In this document: piece after piece, positions 43,471 through 53,554 of the stretch
Layout: every line of letters starts with the position of its first letter
How positions within the stretch are numbered: position 1 is the first letter of the stretch
Assembly: GCA_001898185.1 (NCBI GenBank)
Contig: MKTI01000005.1
Location: 62,001 to 126,000 of the forward strand
From: Cellulomonas sp. 73-145
GTDB lineage: Bacteria > Actinomycetota > Actinomycetes > Actinomycetales > Cellulomonadaceae
Length of the DNA stretch: 64,000 bases
Direction: 5' to 3'
Notes under the pieces: model-generated
Database searches by the model: none
What the model was told of the DNA's origin: nothing
Seen by the model: only the letters and a program-made list of their open reading frames with translations
Program-made: the position numbers and the translations under genes

Positions 43471-43587
43471 GTGACGACCCGACGGCCGCCGACCGGCGTC
43501 CCGCAGCTGCAGCCAGACGACCCCACCCCCACCGGTCCGTCCCGCTGGCGCGGTGCGGGACAGGCCAACCGGGACGGCGCCCGATGA
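43471..43587 (+). CDS. Possible 38-residue leader peptide upstream of the EamA gene
   Basis: An open frame of 38 codons beginning with GTG ([18 protein letters not shown] in the first part) and ending with a TGA that overlaps the ATG of the EamA gene (ATGA). It is rich in Pro, Arg and Asp and lacks hydrophobic segments. A TACGGT element 7 nt before the GTG would make it the first codon of the transcript. It may be a leader whose translation couples to the exporter gene. I recognise no homologue. It is too short to confirm by composition alone, so coding status is uncertain. Confidence 0.45.
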   Translation: MTTRRPPTGVPQLQPDDPTPTGPSRWRGAGQANRDGAR

Positions 43588-44582
43588 GCCGGCGCGGCGC
43601 GCTGCTGCTGGCCGCCATGGGTGTGATCTGGGGCGTCCCGTACCTGCTCATCAAGGTCGCCGTGGCCGACGTGAGCCCGGTGGACGTCGTCTTCGCCCGA
43701 ACCGCCGTCGGGGCCCTGCTGCTCCTGCCGTTCGCCCGCCGCTTCGGCGGCCTGCGAGCGCTGCGCGGGCACTGGCCGGCGGTCCTCGGCTTCGCCGTCA
43801 TCGAGATCGTCCTGCCGTGGATCCTGCTGTCCAACGCGGAGCGCACGCTCACCAGCTCGACGACCGGCCTGCTGGTGGCGACCGTGCCGGTCGTCGCCGT
43901 CGTGCTCGGTCGCTTCGTCGACCGGCAGCCCGTGGCGGCGGTCCGATGGGCGGGGCTGGCCGTCGCGCTCGGCGGGATCGTGCTGCTGCTCGGACCCGGG
44001 GCAGCAGCGAACGACCCGTGGGCCGTCGTCCAGGTGCTTCTCGCCGCGCTGGGCTACGCCACCGCCCCGATCATCGCGGACCGCTACCTCCGCGACGTGC
44101 CGACCATCCCCCTCACCGCCACCTGCCTGGGTATGACCGCTCTGCTGTACCTGCCGTTCACGCTGCTGACCGGGCACCCGCACCTGCCCGGGCTGCACGC
44201 CGCGCTGGCGCTCCTCGCACTCGGCGTCGTCTGCACCGGGCTCGCGTTCGTGCTGTTCTTCCGCCTCATCGCCGAGGTCGGTGCCGCGCGGTCGACGCTG
44301 GTCGCCTACCTGAACCCCGTGGTCGCCGTCGCGCTCGGCGCGGCGGTGCTCCACGAGCCCGTCACGCTCACCGTGCTGCTGGCGACCGCGCTGATCCTGG
44401 CGGGGTCCGCAGCGGCGTCCCGGCGCGGCTCACGGGGCACCGGTTCGGTGGGCCGGCGCGGCACGGAACCCATGGTGGTGGCGGCCGCGTCGGCCGTGGC
44501 CGCTGCTCCGGCCGTGGGTGCTGCGTCTGCCGCGGCGTCGCCGCGGACCGACGAGCCGGAGCAGTGCCCGGCACAGTCCTGA
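43584..44582 (+). CDS. EamA/DMT family permease
   Basis: A 332-residue drug/metabolite-transporter family permease with ten predicted membrane helices in two EamA repeats (about residues 5-135 and 145-285). Typical features are [15 protein letters not shown] at the start, [20 protein letters not shown] in repeat 1 and [21 protein letters not shown] and [16 protein letters not shown] in repeat 2. The last 45 residues are an Ala/Arg-rich cytoplasmic tail. The substrate is unknown; members export amino acids and other metabolites. The ATG overlaps the stop of the 38-codon leader ORF. It is divergent from ftsK. The 86-bp gap to the MFS gene holds no clear terminator. Confidence 0.9.
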   Translation: MSRRGALLLAAMGVIWGVPYLLIKVAVADVSPVDVVFARTAVGALLLLPFARRFGGLRALRGHWPAVLGFAVIEIVLPWILLSNAERTLTSSTTGLLVATVPVVAVVLGRFVDRQPVAAVRWAGLAVALGGIVLLLGPGAAANDPWAVVQVLLAALGYATAPIIADRYLRDVPTIPLTATCLGMTALLYLPFTLLTGHPHLPGLHAALALLALGVVCTGLAFVLFFRLIAEVGAARSTLVAYLNPVVAVALGAAVLHEPVTLTVLLATALILAGSAAASRRGSRGTGSVGRRGTEPMVVAAASAVAAAPAVGAASAAASPRTDEPEQCPAQS

Positions 44583-44668
44583 GGGCGTCGGGCCTCCCGC
44601 CCGTGCACGGACGGTGACCGCGCAAAGTCGTTCGTCGGCTGTCGGACGCCGGTGAGAGGGTCGTCCGC

Positions 44669-45988
44669 ATGCCTGAGAGCCCGTACCGACGGTTGCTGCG
44701 CCTGCCCGGCGTGACGCCGCTGGTGCTCGTCGCTCTCGTCGCACGGGTCCCCCACGCGATGACAGGAGTGGTGCTGACCCTCCACGTCGTGGGGCACCTG
44801 CACCTCGGCTACGGGCGCGCCGGTCTCGCGGCCGGGGCCATGACCGTCGGGATGGCGATCGGCGCACCGTGGCGCGGTCGACGGGTCGACCGGCTCGGGC
44901 TGCGACGCGCCCTGCTGCCGTCGGTCGTCGTCGAGTCGGCGGTCTGGCTGGTCGCACCGCGGCTCGGGTACGTGCCGCTGCTCGGCGCGGTGTTCGTCGC
45001 CGGGCTCTTCCTGGTGCCGGTGTTCTCGGTGGTTCGTCAGTCGCTGGCCGCGCTGGTCCCCCTGGGTCAGCAGCGCACGGCCTTCGCGCTCGACTCGGTC
45101 GCCACCGAGCTCACGTTCATGCTGGGGCCGGCCGTCGGCGTGGTGCTGGCGACCCGGGCGTCCAGCACGCTCGCGCTCACGGTGATCGGCGTCGCGACGG
45201 TCGGCGCCGGGCTGCTGCTCATGTGGTTCGACCCGCCCACCACCTCGCCTCGCGGGGCGGACGTCGACGCGCAGCCGGCCGGCGAACCCGAGGACCACGT
45301 GGTCGGTCGCGGCGCGCGGGCGTTGGCCACTCCGGGGCTGCTGGTGATCCTGGGAGCCTGCACCGCCGCGGCGCTCGTCCTCAACGGCACGGACGTGTCG
45401 ATCATCGCCGCCCTGCGCAGCACCGGCCACGAGGCCTCGGTCGGCTGGATGATCGCGCTGTGGTGCCTCGGCTCCGTCATCGGCGGGCTGGTCTACGGCG
45501 GTGGCCGGCGGGAGGTGCACCCCCTGGCGCTCGTCGCCCTGCTCGCGGCCCTCACACTGCCCGCAGCCCTCGCCACGACGCAGACGCAGCTCGCCGTGGC
45601 CGTGGTCGTCGCCGGCCTGCCGTGTGCCGCGAGCCTGTCGGCGATCAACGCCGCCCTGGTCCGCTCGGTGCCGGAGAGCCGACGCGGCGAGGTGATGGGC
45701 TGGAGCGGGACGGCCAACACCGTGGGTGCCGCGCTCGGTGCACCGCTCGGCGGGCTGGTGATCGACCACGTCGGTGCACGAGCCGGCTTCCTCGCTGCCG
45801 GCGGCGTGGGCCTCGTTCTGACCGTCGGTGCGCTGGTGCTGCGCCGCGTCGCACGCGCGCTCGGCGGGCGGTCCACGGGGGACCTGGGCGGCGGTGGGGT
45901 TGCCGTCGCCGTGCCGGCCACCGCCGATGGCGACGACGAGCCGGCGGGCCGACCGGGACGCCGGGACTCGGCGGCGCCGACGCGCTGA
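44669..45988 (+). CDS. MFS transporter
   Basis: A 439-residue major facilitator superfamily protein with about twelve hydrophobic segments. The first cytoplasmic loop contains GAPWRGRRVDRLGLRRAL, the MFS motif A (GxxxDRxGRR-like) with an Arg-rich variant, and the second half has MGWSGTANTVGAALGAPLGG. It lacks recognisable substrate motifs. The C-terminal ~45 residues are polar and low-complexity. GAGAGG lies about 10 nt before the ATG. It follows the EamA gene in the same direction. An adjacent pair of exporters suggests efflux, but the substrate cannot be judged. Confidence 0.88.
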   Translation: MPESPYRRLLRLPGVTPLVLVALVARVPHAMTGVVLTLHVVGHLHLGYGRAGLAAGAMTVGMAIGAPWRGRRVDRLGLRRALLPSVVVESAVWLVAPRLGYVPLLGAVFVAGLFLVPVFSVVRQSLAALVPLGQQRTAFALDSVATELTFMLGPAVGVVLATRASSTLALTVIGVATVGAGLLLMWFDPPTTSPRGADVDAQPAGEPEDHVVGRGARALATPGLLVILGACTAAALVLNGTDVSIIAALRSTGHEASVGWMIALWCLGSVIGGLVYGGGRREVHPLALVALLAALTLPAALATTQTQLAVAVVVAGLPCAASLSAINAALVRSVPESRRGEVMGWSGTANTVGAALGAPLGGLVIDHVGARAGFLAAGGVGLVLTVGALVLRRVARALGGRSTGDLGGGGVAVAVPATADGDDEPAGRPGRRDSAAPTR

Positions 45989-46012
45989 CGGGCTCGCGCG
46001 TCGGCGGCGCCG

Positions 46013-46057
46013 TCAGGCCTCGCCGACCACCGGGCTCAGGCCTCGACGACCACCGGG
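46013..46057. repeat. 23-bp tandem duplication at the RNase J gene stop
   Basis: Two copies of TCAGGCCTCGMCGACCACCGGG (one mismatch) begin at 46013 and 46036, period 23 bp. The second copy contains the RNase J gene stop and last codons (PVVVEA); the first copy lies just beyond it in another frame and would encode PVVGEA plus stop. Confidence 0.8.
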
Positions 46058-47721
46058 ATGATCATCGGCCGACGCCGCAGGCGGCTCGCCACGAACCGGC
46101 CGACCACCCGGCGCACCACCTGCTGCAGCTGGTACGTGTCGACCGAGCTCGACCTGGCCGCTTCCTCCAGTGCCACGGACAGCTCCGGCAGCACGGCGTC
46201 GAACACCGAGTCCTGCTCGGCGACACCGCGCGCGTGGATCTGCGGCCCGGCGAGCACCTTGCCGTCCGCCGAGCTGACGACGGCGAAGATGGACACGAAG
46301 CCCTCGTCGCCCAGGATCCGGCGGTCCTTCAGCTCGGCCTCGGTGATGCCGCCCACGCTCGAGCCGTCGACGTAGACGTAGCCGCACGGCACGGCACCGG
46401 CCACGGAGGCGCGGCCGTCGACCAGGTCGACCACCACACCGTCCTCCGCCAGGACCACGCGGTCGGCGGGGACGCCGGTGCGGACGGCCAGCGCGGCGTT
46501 CGCGACCAGGTGCCGCACCTCGCCGTGGATCGGCATCACGTTGCGCGGCCGCAGGACGTTGTAGACGTAGAGCAGCTCACCGGCGCTGGCGTGCCCGGAG
46601 ACGTGCACCTTGGCGTTGCCGGAGTGCACGACGCGCGCACCGAGCCGGGTCAGGCCGTTGATGACGCGGAACACGGCGTTCTCGTTCCCGGGGATCAGGC
46701 TCGAGGCCAGGATCACCGTGTCGCCGGGGCCGACGCTGATGCGGTGGTCGCCGTTCGCGATGCGCGACAGCGCCGCCATCGGCTCGCCCTGGGACCCGGT
46801 GCACATGAAGACGACCTGGTCGTCCGGCAGGTCGTCGACCTGCTTCTGGTCGACCAGCACCCCCTCCGGGACGTGCAGGTAGCCCAGCTCGGCCGCGATC
46901 GTCATGTTGCGGACCATCGAGCGCCCCACCAGGGCGACCCGGCGCTCGTGCATCGCGGCAGCGTCGAGCACCTGCTGGACGCGGTGCACGTGCGAGGCGA
47001 ACGACGCGACGATGATCCGGCGGGTCGACTCGGCGAACACCCGGTCCAGCACCGGACCGATCTCGCGCTCGCCGGTGACGAACCCGGGGACCTCGGCGTT
47101 GGTCGAGTCGACCATGAACAGGTCGACGCCCTGCTCACCGAGCCTCGCGAAGGCGCGCAGGTCGGTGATCCGTCCGTCCAGCGGGAGCTGGTCCATCTTG
47201 AAGTCGCCGGTGTTGAGCACCGTGCCCGCCGGCGTCCGCACCGCGACTGCCAGGGCGTCCGGGATCGAGTGGTTCACGGCGACGAACTCGCACTCGAACA
47301 CCCCGAGGCGCTCGGTCTGGCCCTCGCGCACCGGGAGCGTGCGCGGCGTGATCCGGTGCTCCTTCAGCTTCGCCTCGACGAAGGCGAGCGTCAGCTGCGA
47401 GCCGACCAGCGGGATGTCCTGGCGCAGACGCAGCAGGTAGGGCACCGCGCCGATGTGGTCCTCGTGACCGTGCGTGAGCACGATCGCCTCGATGTCGTCC
47501 AGCCGGTCCCGGATGTAGTCGAAGTCCGGGAGGATCAGGTCGACGCCGGGCTGGTTGTCCTCGGGGAACAGCACGCCGCAGTCGATGACCAGCAGGCGAC
47601 CGTCGAACTCGAGGACCGACATGTTGCGGCCCACCTCACCGAGGCCGCCGAGCGGGACGATGCGCAGGGCGCCGGCCGCCAGGGCCGGGGGCAGGGTGAG
47701 TTCGGGGTGGGGGTGGCTCAC
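46036..47721 (-). CDS. rnj: Ribonuclease J
   Basis: A 561-residue beta-CASP metallo-beta-lactamase nuclease with endo- and 5'-3' exoribonuclease activity. It starts with IVPLGGLGEVGRNMSVLEFDG; the metal-binding motif is THGHEDHIGAVPYL (about residues 80-93), then NHSIPDALA and NTGDFKMD; the beta-CASP region has VASFASHVHRVQQV and GSQGEPMAALSRIA; and motif C is VHVSGHASAGEL with MPIHGEVRHL. A C-terminal domain of about 110 residues completes the usual length. The GTG at 47721 has AGGAG 5 nt upstream. It follows dapA by 25 nt, an arrangement common to actinobacteria. Confidence 0.97.
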   Translation of the reverse strand: MSHPHPELTLPPALAAGALRIVPLGGLGEVGRNMSVLEFDGRLLVIDCGVLFPEDNQPGVDLILPDFDYIRDRLDDIEAIVLTHGHEDHIGAVPYLLRLRQDIPLVGSQLTLAFVEAKLKEHRITPRTLPVREGQTERLGVFECEFVAVNHSIPDALAVAVRTPAGTVLNTGDFKMDQLPLDGRITDLRAFARLGEQGVDLFMVDSTNAEVPGFVTGEREIGPVLDRVFAESTRRIIVASFASHVHRVQQVLDAAAMHERRVALVGRSMVRNMTIAAELGYLHVPEGVLVDQKQVDDLPDDQVVFMCTGSQGEPMAALSRIANGDHRISVGPGDTVILASSLIPGNENAVFRVINGLTRLGARVVHSGNAKVHVSGHASAGELLYVYNVLRPRNVMPIHGEVRHLVANAALAVRTGVPADRVVLAEDGVVVDLVDGRASVAGAVPCGYVYVDGSSVGGITEAELKDRRILGDEGFVSIFAVVSSADGKVLAGPQIHARGVAEQDSVFDAVLPELSVALEEAARSSSVDTYQLQQVVRRVVGRFVASRLRRRPMIIPVVVEA

Positions 47722-47746
47722 GGGACTCCTGTCAGAGGGGCGCCGG

Positions 47747-48664
47747 TCAGCCGGCGACGAGGTCGAGCAGGCCTGCGCGCACCAGGTCCGTGCGCAGCGC
47801 ACCGAGCTCGGCGTCGCTGAGCGGCACGATCGGCAGCCGGGTGGCCCGGCTGGGCAGCAGGCCGAGCAGCTGGAGCGCTGCCTTGGCGGTGGGAGCCTGC
47901 ATGCCGGCACCGTTGAGGGCGTCGACCGCGGGCATGATCTGGCGGAACGCCGCGAGCGCACCGGCGTGGTCGCCGGACACCCAGCAGCGGGCGATGGTGG
48001 CGAGGCCGGGGGTTGCGACGTGGCCGACGACGGACACGATGCCGACGGCGCCCACGGCGAGCAGCGTGAGGAACGCCGAGTCGTCGCCCGAGTACCACGC
48101 CAGGCCGGTGCGCTCGATCGCCTTCGCGGCGCCGTAGGTGTCGCCCGTCGCGTCCTTGACGGCGACGATGCGGGGGTGCTCGGCCAGCCGGTCCAGCGTC
48201 GCGGGCTGCACGCGGACCCCGGCGCGGCCCGGGATGTCGTAGACCATCACCGGGAGCTCGGTGGCGTCGGCGACCGACTCGATGTGCGTCGCGAGGCCGT
48301 CCTGCGACGGACGTGAGTAGTACGGGCTGACGACCAGCAGACCGTGTGCGCCGGCGTCCGCGGCCTGCTCGGCCATCCGCACCGCGTGCGCCGTGTCGTT
48401 GGAACCGGCGCCGGCGACGACGAAGGCGCGGTCGCCCACGGCCTCGACGACCGCCGAGACCAGCTCCGCCTTCTCCGGTGCGTGGGTGGTCGGCGCCTCG
48501 CCGGTGGTGCCGCTGAGCACGAGACCGTCGTTGCCCTGGTCCACCAGGTGCTGCGCGAGCGCGACGGCAGCGGCCACGTCGACGGCGCCGTCCGGCGTCA
48601 TCGGGGTGACCATCGCGGTGAGCACGGACCCGAAGGGACGGGTGGAGGACGTCACGGCGGGCAT
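47747..48664 (-). CDS. dapA: 4-hydroxy-tetrahydrodipicolinate synthase
   Basis: Condenses pyruvate with aspartate semialdehyde, the branch point to lysine and diaminopimelate. The 305-residue TIM barrel has SGTTGEAPTTH (about residues 51-61), the catalytic Tyr in PYYSRPSQDG and YDIPGRAGV, and the Schiff-base Lys near residue 169 in VAVKDATGD. The ATG at 48664 lies 6 nt below a TAGCGT element located inside the 3' end of folA, so dapA probably has its own leaderless promoter in addition to read-through from thyA-folA. RNase J gene follows after 25 nt. Confidence 0.97.
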   Translation of the reverse strand: MPAVTSSTRPFGSVLTAMVTPMTPDGAVDVAAAVALAQHLVDQGNDGLVLSGTTGEAPTTHAPEKAELVSAVVEAVGDRAFVVAGAGSNDTAHAVRMAEQAADAGAHGLLVVSPYYSRPSQDGLATHIESVADATELPVMVYDIPGRAGVRVQPATLDRLAEHPRIVAVKDATGDTYGAAKAIERTGLAWYSGDDSAFLTLLAVGAVGIVSVVGHVATPGLATIARCWVSGDHAGALAAFRQIMPAVDALNGAGMQAPTAKAALQLLGLLPSRATRLPIVPLSDAELGALRTDLVRAGLLDLVAG

Positions 48665-48668
48665 GGGG

Positions 48669-49250
48669 TCACGCTACCGCCCCGGTCCCCGGCGTCCCGG
48701 ACGCGTCCGCGCGGGCGTAGGAGCGGAACCGGTACCGCGTCCCCGTCCGCGAGACGAGCCACGGACCGGCGTCGAGGGCCGCCTCGCCGGGCCCGTCCGC
48801 CTCGAGCGGCTGGGCGCCGTCGACCCCGACAGGACGCCAGCGGACCGGATCCACCAGCGGCGCGTAGGTGTCCCCCGGCACGTCGAGGTCGACGTCGGTC
48901 ACCTCGAGGCGGTCGGCACGCGTGATCGTCTCCGCGAACAACGCCGCTCCGCCGATGACCCACAGCTCCTCGTCGGCCCCGACCAGCTCGAGCGCGGCCT
49001 CCAGCGACGGGCACACCTGCGCGCCCGCGGCGTGGTACGCCGGGTCACGCGAGAGCACGACGTTGCGGCGGTCCGGGAGGGGCCGCATCCGTTCCGGCAG
49101 CGACTCCCACGTCCGACGGCCCATCACCACGGCATGCCCGGCGGTGAGCCGGCGGAAGCGGGCCAGGTCCTCCGGCAGGTGCCACGGCAGCGTGCCGTCC
49201 CGGCCGATCACCCCGTCCGCCGTCTGCGCCCAGACGAGCGCGAGGCTCAC
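48669..49250 (-). CDS. folA: Dihydrofolate reductase
   Basis: Reduces dihydrofolate formed by thymidylate synthase. The 193-residue protein has the start [21 protein letters not shown], catalytic Asp/Glu position in [12 protein letters not shown], the NADPH-binding [12 protein letters not shown] and [16 protein letters not shown] slightly long C-terminus (about 30 residues beyond the core) is disordered. The GTG start overlaps the thyA stop (GTGA), tying the two steps of the thymidylate cycle together. The last codons of folA contain the dapA -10 element. Confidence 0.96.
   Translation of the reverse strand: MSLALVWAQTADGVIGRDGTLPWHLPEDLARFRRLTAGHAVVMGRRTWESLPERMRPLPDRRNVVLSRDPAYHAAGAQVCPSLEAALELVGADEELWVIGGAALFAETITRADRLEVTDVDLDVPGDTYAPLVDPVRWRPVGVDGAQPLEADGPGEAALDAGPWLVSRTGTRYRFRSYARADASGTPGTGAVA
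48671..48676 (-). promoter_or_regulatory. -10 element, leaderless dapA mRNA, inside folA
   Basis: On the minus strand TAGCGT is followed by 6 nt and the dapA ATG. It overlaps the last coding bases of folA. Confidence 0.55.
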
Positions 49251-50065
49251 ACCGCCACCGGCGCCTTGATCGCCGGGTGGTGCTGGTAGTCCAGCACGTG
49301 CACGTCCTCGTAGGTGTAGTCGAACAGCGACGGCGCCCGGTCCAGCTCCAGCCGCGGTGCCGGGAACGGCGTGCGGGACAGCTGCTCGCGGACCTGGTCG
49401 ACGTGGTTGTCGTACACGTGGCAGTCGCCGCCGGTCCACACGAAGTCGCCGACCTCCAGGTCCACCTGCTGGGCCACCATGTGGGTGAGCAGCGCGTAGG
49501 AGGCGATGTTGAACGGCACCCCGAGGAACATGTCCGCCGACCGCTGGTAGAGCTGGCACGAGAGGCGTCCGTCGGCGACGTAGAACTGGAACATCGCGTG
49601 GCACGGAGCCAGCGCCATCTGCGGGATCTGGGCGACGTTCCACGCGGAGACGAGGTGCCGGCGCGAGTCCGGGTCGCGGCGCAGACCGTCGAGGACGGCC
49701 GCGAGCTGGTCGACGTGGCCGCCGTCCGGCGTGGGCCAGGACCGCCACTGCACGCCGTACACGGGTCCGAGCTCACCGTCCGGTGCGGCCCACTCGTCCC
49801 AGATCGACACGCCGTGCTCCTGGAGCCAGCGGACGTTCGAGTCCCCGCGCAGGAACCACAGCAGCTCGTAGACGACCGAACGCAGGTGCACCCGCTTCGT
49901 CGTCACCAGGGGGAAGCCGGCCTGCAGGTCGAACCGCAGCTGCGCACCGAACAGGCTGCGGGTCCCCGTCCCGGTCCGGTCCGCCTTCCGCGTCCCCGTC
50001 TCCAGCACCCGGCGCAGCAGGTCCTCGTACGGCGTGGGCACGGACGCGTCGACCGGGCTCGTCAT
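49247..50065 (-). CDS. thyA: Thymidylate synthase
   Basis: Makes dTMP from dUMP with methylene-tetrahydrofolate. The 272-residue protein has the N-terminal [11 protein letters not shown], the catalytic Cys near residue 152 in [41 protein letters not shown] and the C-terminal IKAPVAV, all characteristic. The ATG at 50065 lies 7 nt below TACGAT and is preferred to an ATG at 50074, which would overlap the -10. folA follows with a 4-bp overlap. The gene is divergent from an aldehyde dehydrogenase gene. Confidence 0.97.
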   Translation of the reverse strand: MTSPVDASVPTPYEDLLRRVLETGTRKADRTGTGTRSLFGAQLRFDLQAGFPLVTTKRVHLRSVVYELLWFLRGDSNVRWLQEHGVSIWDEWAAPDGELGPVYGVQWRSWPTPDGGHVDQLAAVLDGLRRDPDSRRHLVSAWNVAQIPQMALAPCHAMFQFYVADGRLSCQLYQRSADMFLGVPFNIASYALLTHMVAQQVDLEVGDFVWTGGDCHVYDNHVDQVREQLSRTPFPAPRLELDRAPSLFDYTYEDVHVLDYQHHPAIKAPVAV

Positions 50066-50072
50066 GGCGGAC

Positions 50073-50078
50073 ATCGTA
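50073..50078 (-). promoter_or_regulatory. -10 element, leaderless thyA mRNA
   Basis: On the minus strand TACGAT is followed by 7 nt and the thyA ATG. No Shine-Dalgarno sequence is present. Confidence 0.6.
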
Positions 50079-50129
50079 GGTCGCGGACGCGGGAGGACAT
50101 CGGGGGCTCGCACGGCGAGACTGGGGGCC

Positions 50130-51617
50130 ATGACCGCCTCGTCGTCCTCACCGCCCACCGCTGGGTCCGCACTGCCGGCCGACCTGCCGACCGGGCTGCT
50201 GATCGGTGGCGAGTGGCGAGCCGCCGGCTCGGGCGGCACGTTCGCCGTCCACGACCCGGCGACGACCGACGTGCTGGCGGAGGTGTCCGACGCCGGTGAG
50301 CAGGACGCCCTCGACGCCCTGACCGCCGCCGACGCGGCCTTCCGGGAGTGGCGGACCGTCGCGCCCCGCGACCGCAGCGAGCTGCTGCGGGCGGTGTTCG
50401 AGGCGATCACGGCCCGGACCGACGAGATCGCCGCGGTGATCACCGCGGAGGGCGGCAAGCCCCTGGCCGAGTCCCGTGCCGAGGTGGCCTACGCCGCGGA
50501 CTACGTCCGGTGGTTCGCCGAGCAGGCCGTGCGGATGGAAGGGCTGGCGAGGCGCGCTCCCGCCGGCACGCACCACCAGCTGGTGCTGCGCAAGCCGGTC
50601 GGTCCGGCACTGCTGATCACGCCGTGGAACTTCCCGATCGCGATGATCGCCCGCAAGCTCGCGCCGGCGCTCGCCGCCGGCTGCAGCGTGGTGGTGAAGC
50701 CTGCACAGCTGACGCCGCTGACCACCGCCCTCGTCGCGGAGATCGTGCGGGCCGAGCTGGCGGCCCGCCACCTGCCGACCGGGGTGGTCAACGTGGTGCC
50801 GTCGTCGTCCGCCTCCCGCATCTCCCGACCGCTGCTCGCGGACCCACGCCTGCGCAAGCTGTCCTTCACAGGCTCGACGGAGGTCGGCGCATCGCTGCTG
50901 AAGCAGGCGGCGGACGGGATCCTGCGCACGTCGATGGAGCTCGGCGGCAACGCCCCCTTCCTCGTCTTCGACGACGCCGACCTCGACGCGGCCGTCGAGG
51001 GCGCCGTAGCGGCGAAGATGCGCAACTCCGGCCAGACGTGCGTCGCGGCCAACCGGTTCCTGGTGCAGGAGGGCGTCGCCGAGGAGTTCACCGCGAGGCT
51101 CACGGAGGCGTTCGGCCGGCTCGTCGTCGGACCGGGCGACCGACCAGGCACCACGGTGGGCCCGCTCATCCAGCAGAGCGCCGTCGACCGGGTGACCGAG
51201 GTGGTGCAGCAGGCGGACGACGCGGGTGCCCAGGTGCGCGTCGGCGGGATGCGACCCGAGGGGCGCGGCTGGTTCTACCTGCCCACGGTCCTGGACGGCG
51301 TCACGCCGGACATGCGGGTGGTGACCGAGGAGGTGTTCGGACCGGTGGCCCCGGTGCTGCGGTTCGGTTCCGAGGACGAGGGTGTCGACCTGGCCAACGC
51401 GACGCCCTTCGGCCTGGTCGCGTACGCGTACACCCGTGACGTCGGCCGGGTGATGCGCCTGACCGAGCGCATCGACGCCGGCATGCTCGGGGTGAACCGC
51501 GGCATGGTGTCGGACGCGTCGGCACCGTTCGGCGGGGTGAAGCGATCCGGTCTCGGCCGCGAGGGCGGCGAGGCCGGCATCGAGGAGTACGTCGACCCGA
51601 TGTACGTGGCGCTGTGA
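50130..51617 (+). CDS. gabD: NAD(P)-dependent aldehyde dehydrogenase, succinate-semialdehyde type
   Basis: A 495-residue aldehyde dehydrogenase closest in motif pattern to succinate-semialdehyde dehydrogenases (GabD). It has the cofactor region [18 protein letters not shown] and VKPAQLTPL, the glycine motif FTGSTEVG, catalytic Glu in [12 protein letters not shown] (about residue 270) and catalytic Cys in [11 protein letters not shown] (about residue 303), and [10 protein letters not shown]. The ending [18 protein letters not shown] followed by IEEYVD is typical of GabD. Substrate specificity remains inferred. The ATG at 50130 has GGGGG 3-7 nt upstream. It is followed by a GNAT gene with a 4-bp overlap. 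No GABA transaminase gene is in the window. Confidence 0.88.
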   Translation: MTASSSSPPTAGSALPADLPTGLLIGGEWRAAGSGGTFAVHDPATTDVLAEVSDAGEQDALDALTAADAAFREWRTVAPRDRSELLRAVFEAITARTDEIAAVITAEGGKPLAESRAEVAYAADYVRWFAEQAVRMEGLARRAPAGTHHQLVLRKPVGPALLITPWNFPIAMIARKLAPALAAGCSVVVKPAQLTPLTTALVAEIVRAELAARHLPTGVVNVVPSSSASRISRPLLADPRLRKLSFTGSTEVGASLLKQAADGILRTSMELGGNAPFLVFDDADLDAAVEGAVAAKMRNSGQTCVAANRFLVQEGVAEEFTARLTEAFGRLVVGPGDRPGTTVGPLIQQSAVDRVTEVVQQADDAGAQVRVGGMRPEGRGWFYLPTVLDGVTPDMRVVTEEVFGPVAPVLRFGSEDEGVDLANATPFGLVAYAYTRDVGRVMRLTERIDAGMLGVNRGMVSDASAPFGGVKRSGLGREGGEAGIEEYVDPMYVAL

Positions 51618-52204
51618 ACGGCCACCACGCGGAGGGCGCGCACGCGGACGGTGCGCACGCCGACGTCTCGGTCCGGCCGGCCGTCGCGGGCGACGAGCGC
51701 GCGGTGGCCCGCATCCAGCTCGCCGCCTGGCGGTCGGCGCACGCGGCGACCCTCGGGCAGGAGGTGCTGGAGAGCTTCGACGAGGGCGCCTTCGTGGAGC
51801 GCTGGGCGCAGGCGGTCCGGATGCCGCCGGCTCCCGGGTATCGCGTCCTCGTGGCGTGCGCGGGGCCGCGCGTGGTGGGCTTCGCCGCCGTCGCACCCGT
51901 CCCGCCGCCGGAGGAGGAGCCCTTGGCCGCACCGGGTGGCGTGATCCTCGCGCTCGAGGTGGACCCGCCCGAGCAGCGGGCCGGCCATGGCTCTCGCCTG
52001 CTGGCGGCCGCCGTCGACCTGCTGCGCGGGGACGGTGCCGACCAGGTCCAGACCTGGGTGATCGACGGCGACGAGGCACGCGACCGCTTCCTCGCCGGGG
52101 CCGGGATGGGACCGGACGGCGCCGTACGGGACCTCAGCTCGGGAGAAGGTCCCGGTGGCGAGGCCTTCGTGGTGCGGGAACGCCGCTGGTACGCCTCGAT
52201 CTAG
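51614..52204 (+). CDS. GNAT family N-acetyltransferase
   Basis: A 196-residue acetyl-CoA-dependent acetyltransferase of unknown substrate. It has the N-terminal SVRPAVAGDERAVARIQLAAW, the motif A region ILALEVDPPEQRAGHGSRLL with the pyrophosphate-binding Q/R-x-x-G-x-G pattern, and a C-terminal strand with VWVI-like QTWVIDGDEA. A His/Ala/Gly-rich leader of about 18 residues precedes the domain. The GTG overlaps the aldehyde dehydrogenase stop (GTGA), so the two are coupled, but no functional link is obvious. Confidence 0.85.
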   Translation: MNGHHAEGAHADGAHADVSVRPAVAGDERAVARIQLAAWRSAHAATLGQEVLESFDEGAFVERWAQAVRMPPAPGYRVLVACAGPRVVGFAAVAPVPPPEEEPLAAPGGVILALEVDPPEQRAGHGSRLLAAAVDLLRGDGADQVQTWVIDGDEARDRFLAGAGMGPDGAVRDLSSGEGPGGEAFVVRERRWYASI

Positions 52205-52224
52205 GGACGCCGGTCGATCGAGGC
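52193..52224. terminator. Weak bidirectional hairpin after the GNAT gene
   Basis: GCCTCGAT (52193-52200) pairs with ATCGAGGC (52217-52224) around a 16-nt loop that includes the GNAT stop codon, between convergent genes. Confidence 0.35.
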
Positions 52225-52234
52225 GGGCCGGGAG

Positions 52235-53505
<1,271 letters not shown>

Positions 53506-53517
53506 TCAGGCGCGCTG

Positions 53518-53545
53518 CGTGCGTCGGCTGGCGTGCCGACGCACG
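53518..53545 (-). terminator. Terminator hairpin after the AraC-like gene
   Basis: GTGCGTCGGC (53519-53528) and GCCGACGCAC (53535-53544) form a perfect 10-bp stem, extended by one C-G pair, with a 6-nt loop. It lies 10 nt beyond the AraC-like gene stop. Confidence 0.75.
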
Positions 53546-53554
53546 TCCCCGCCG

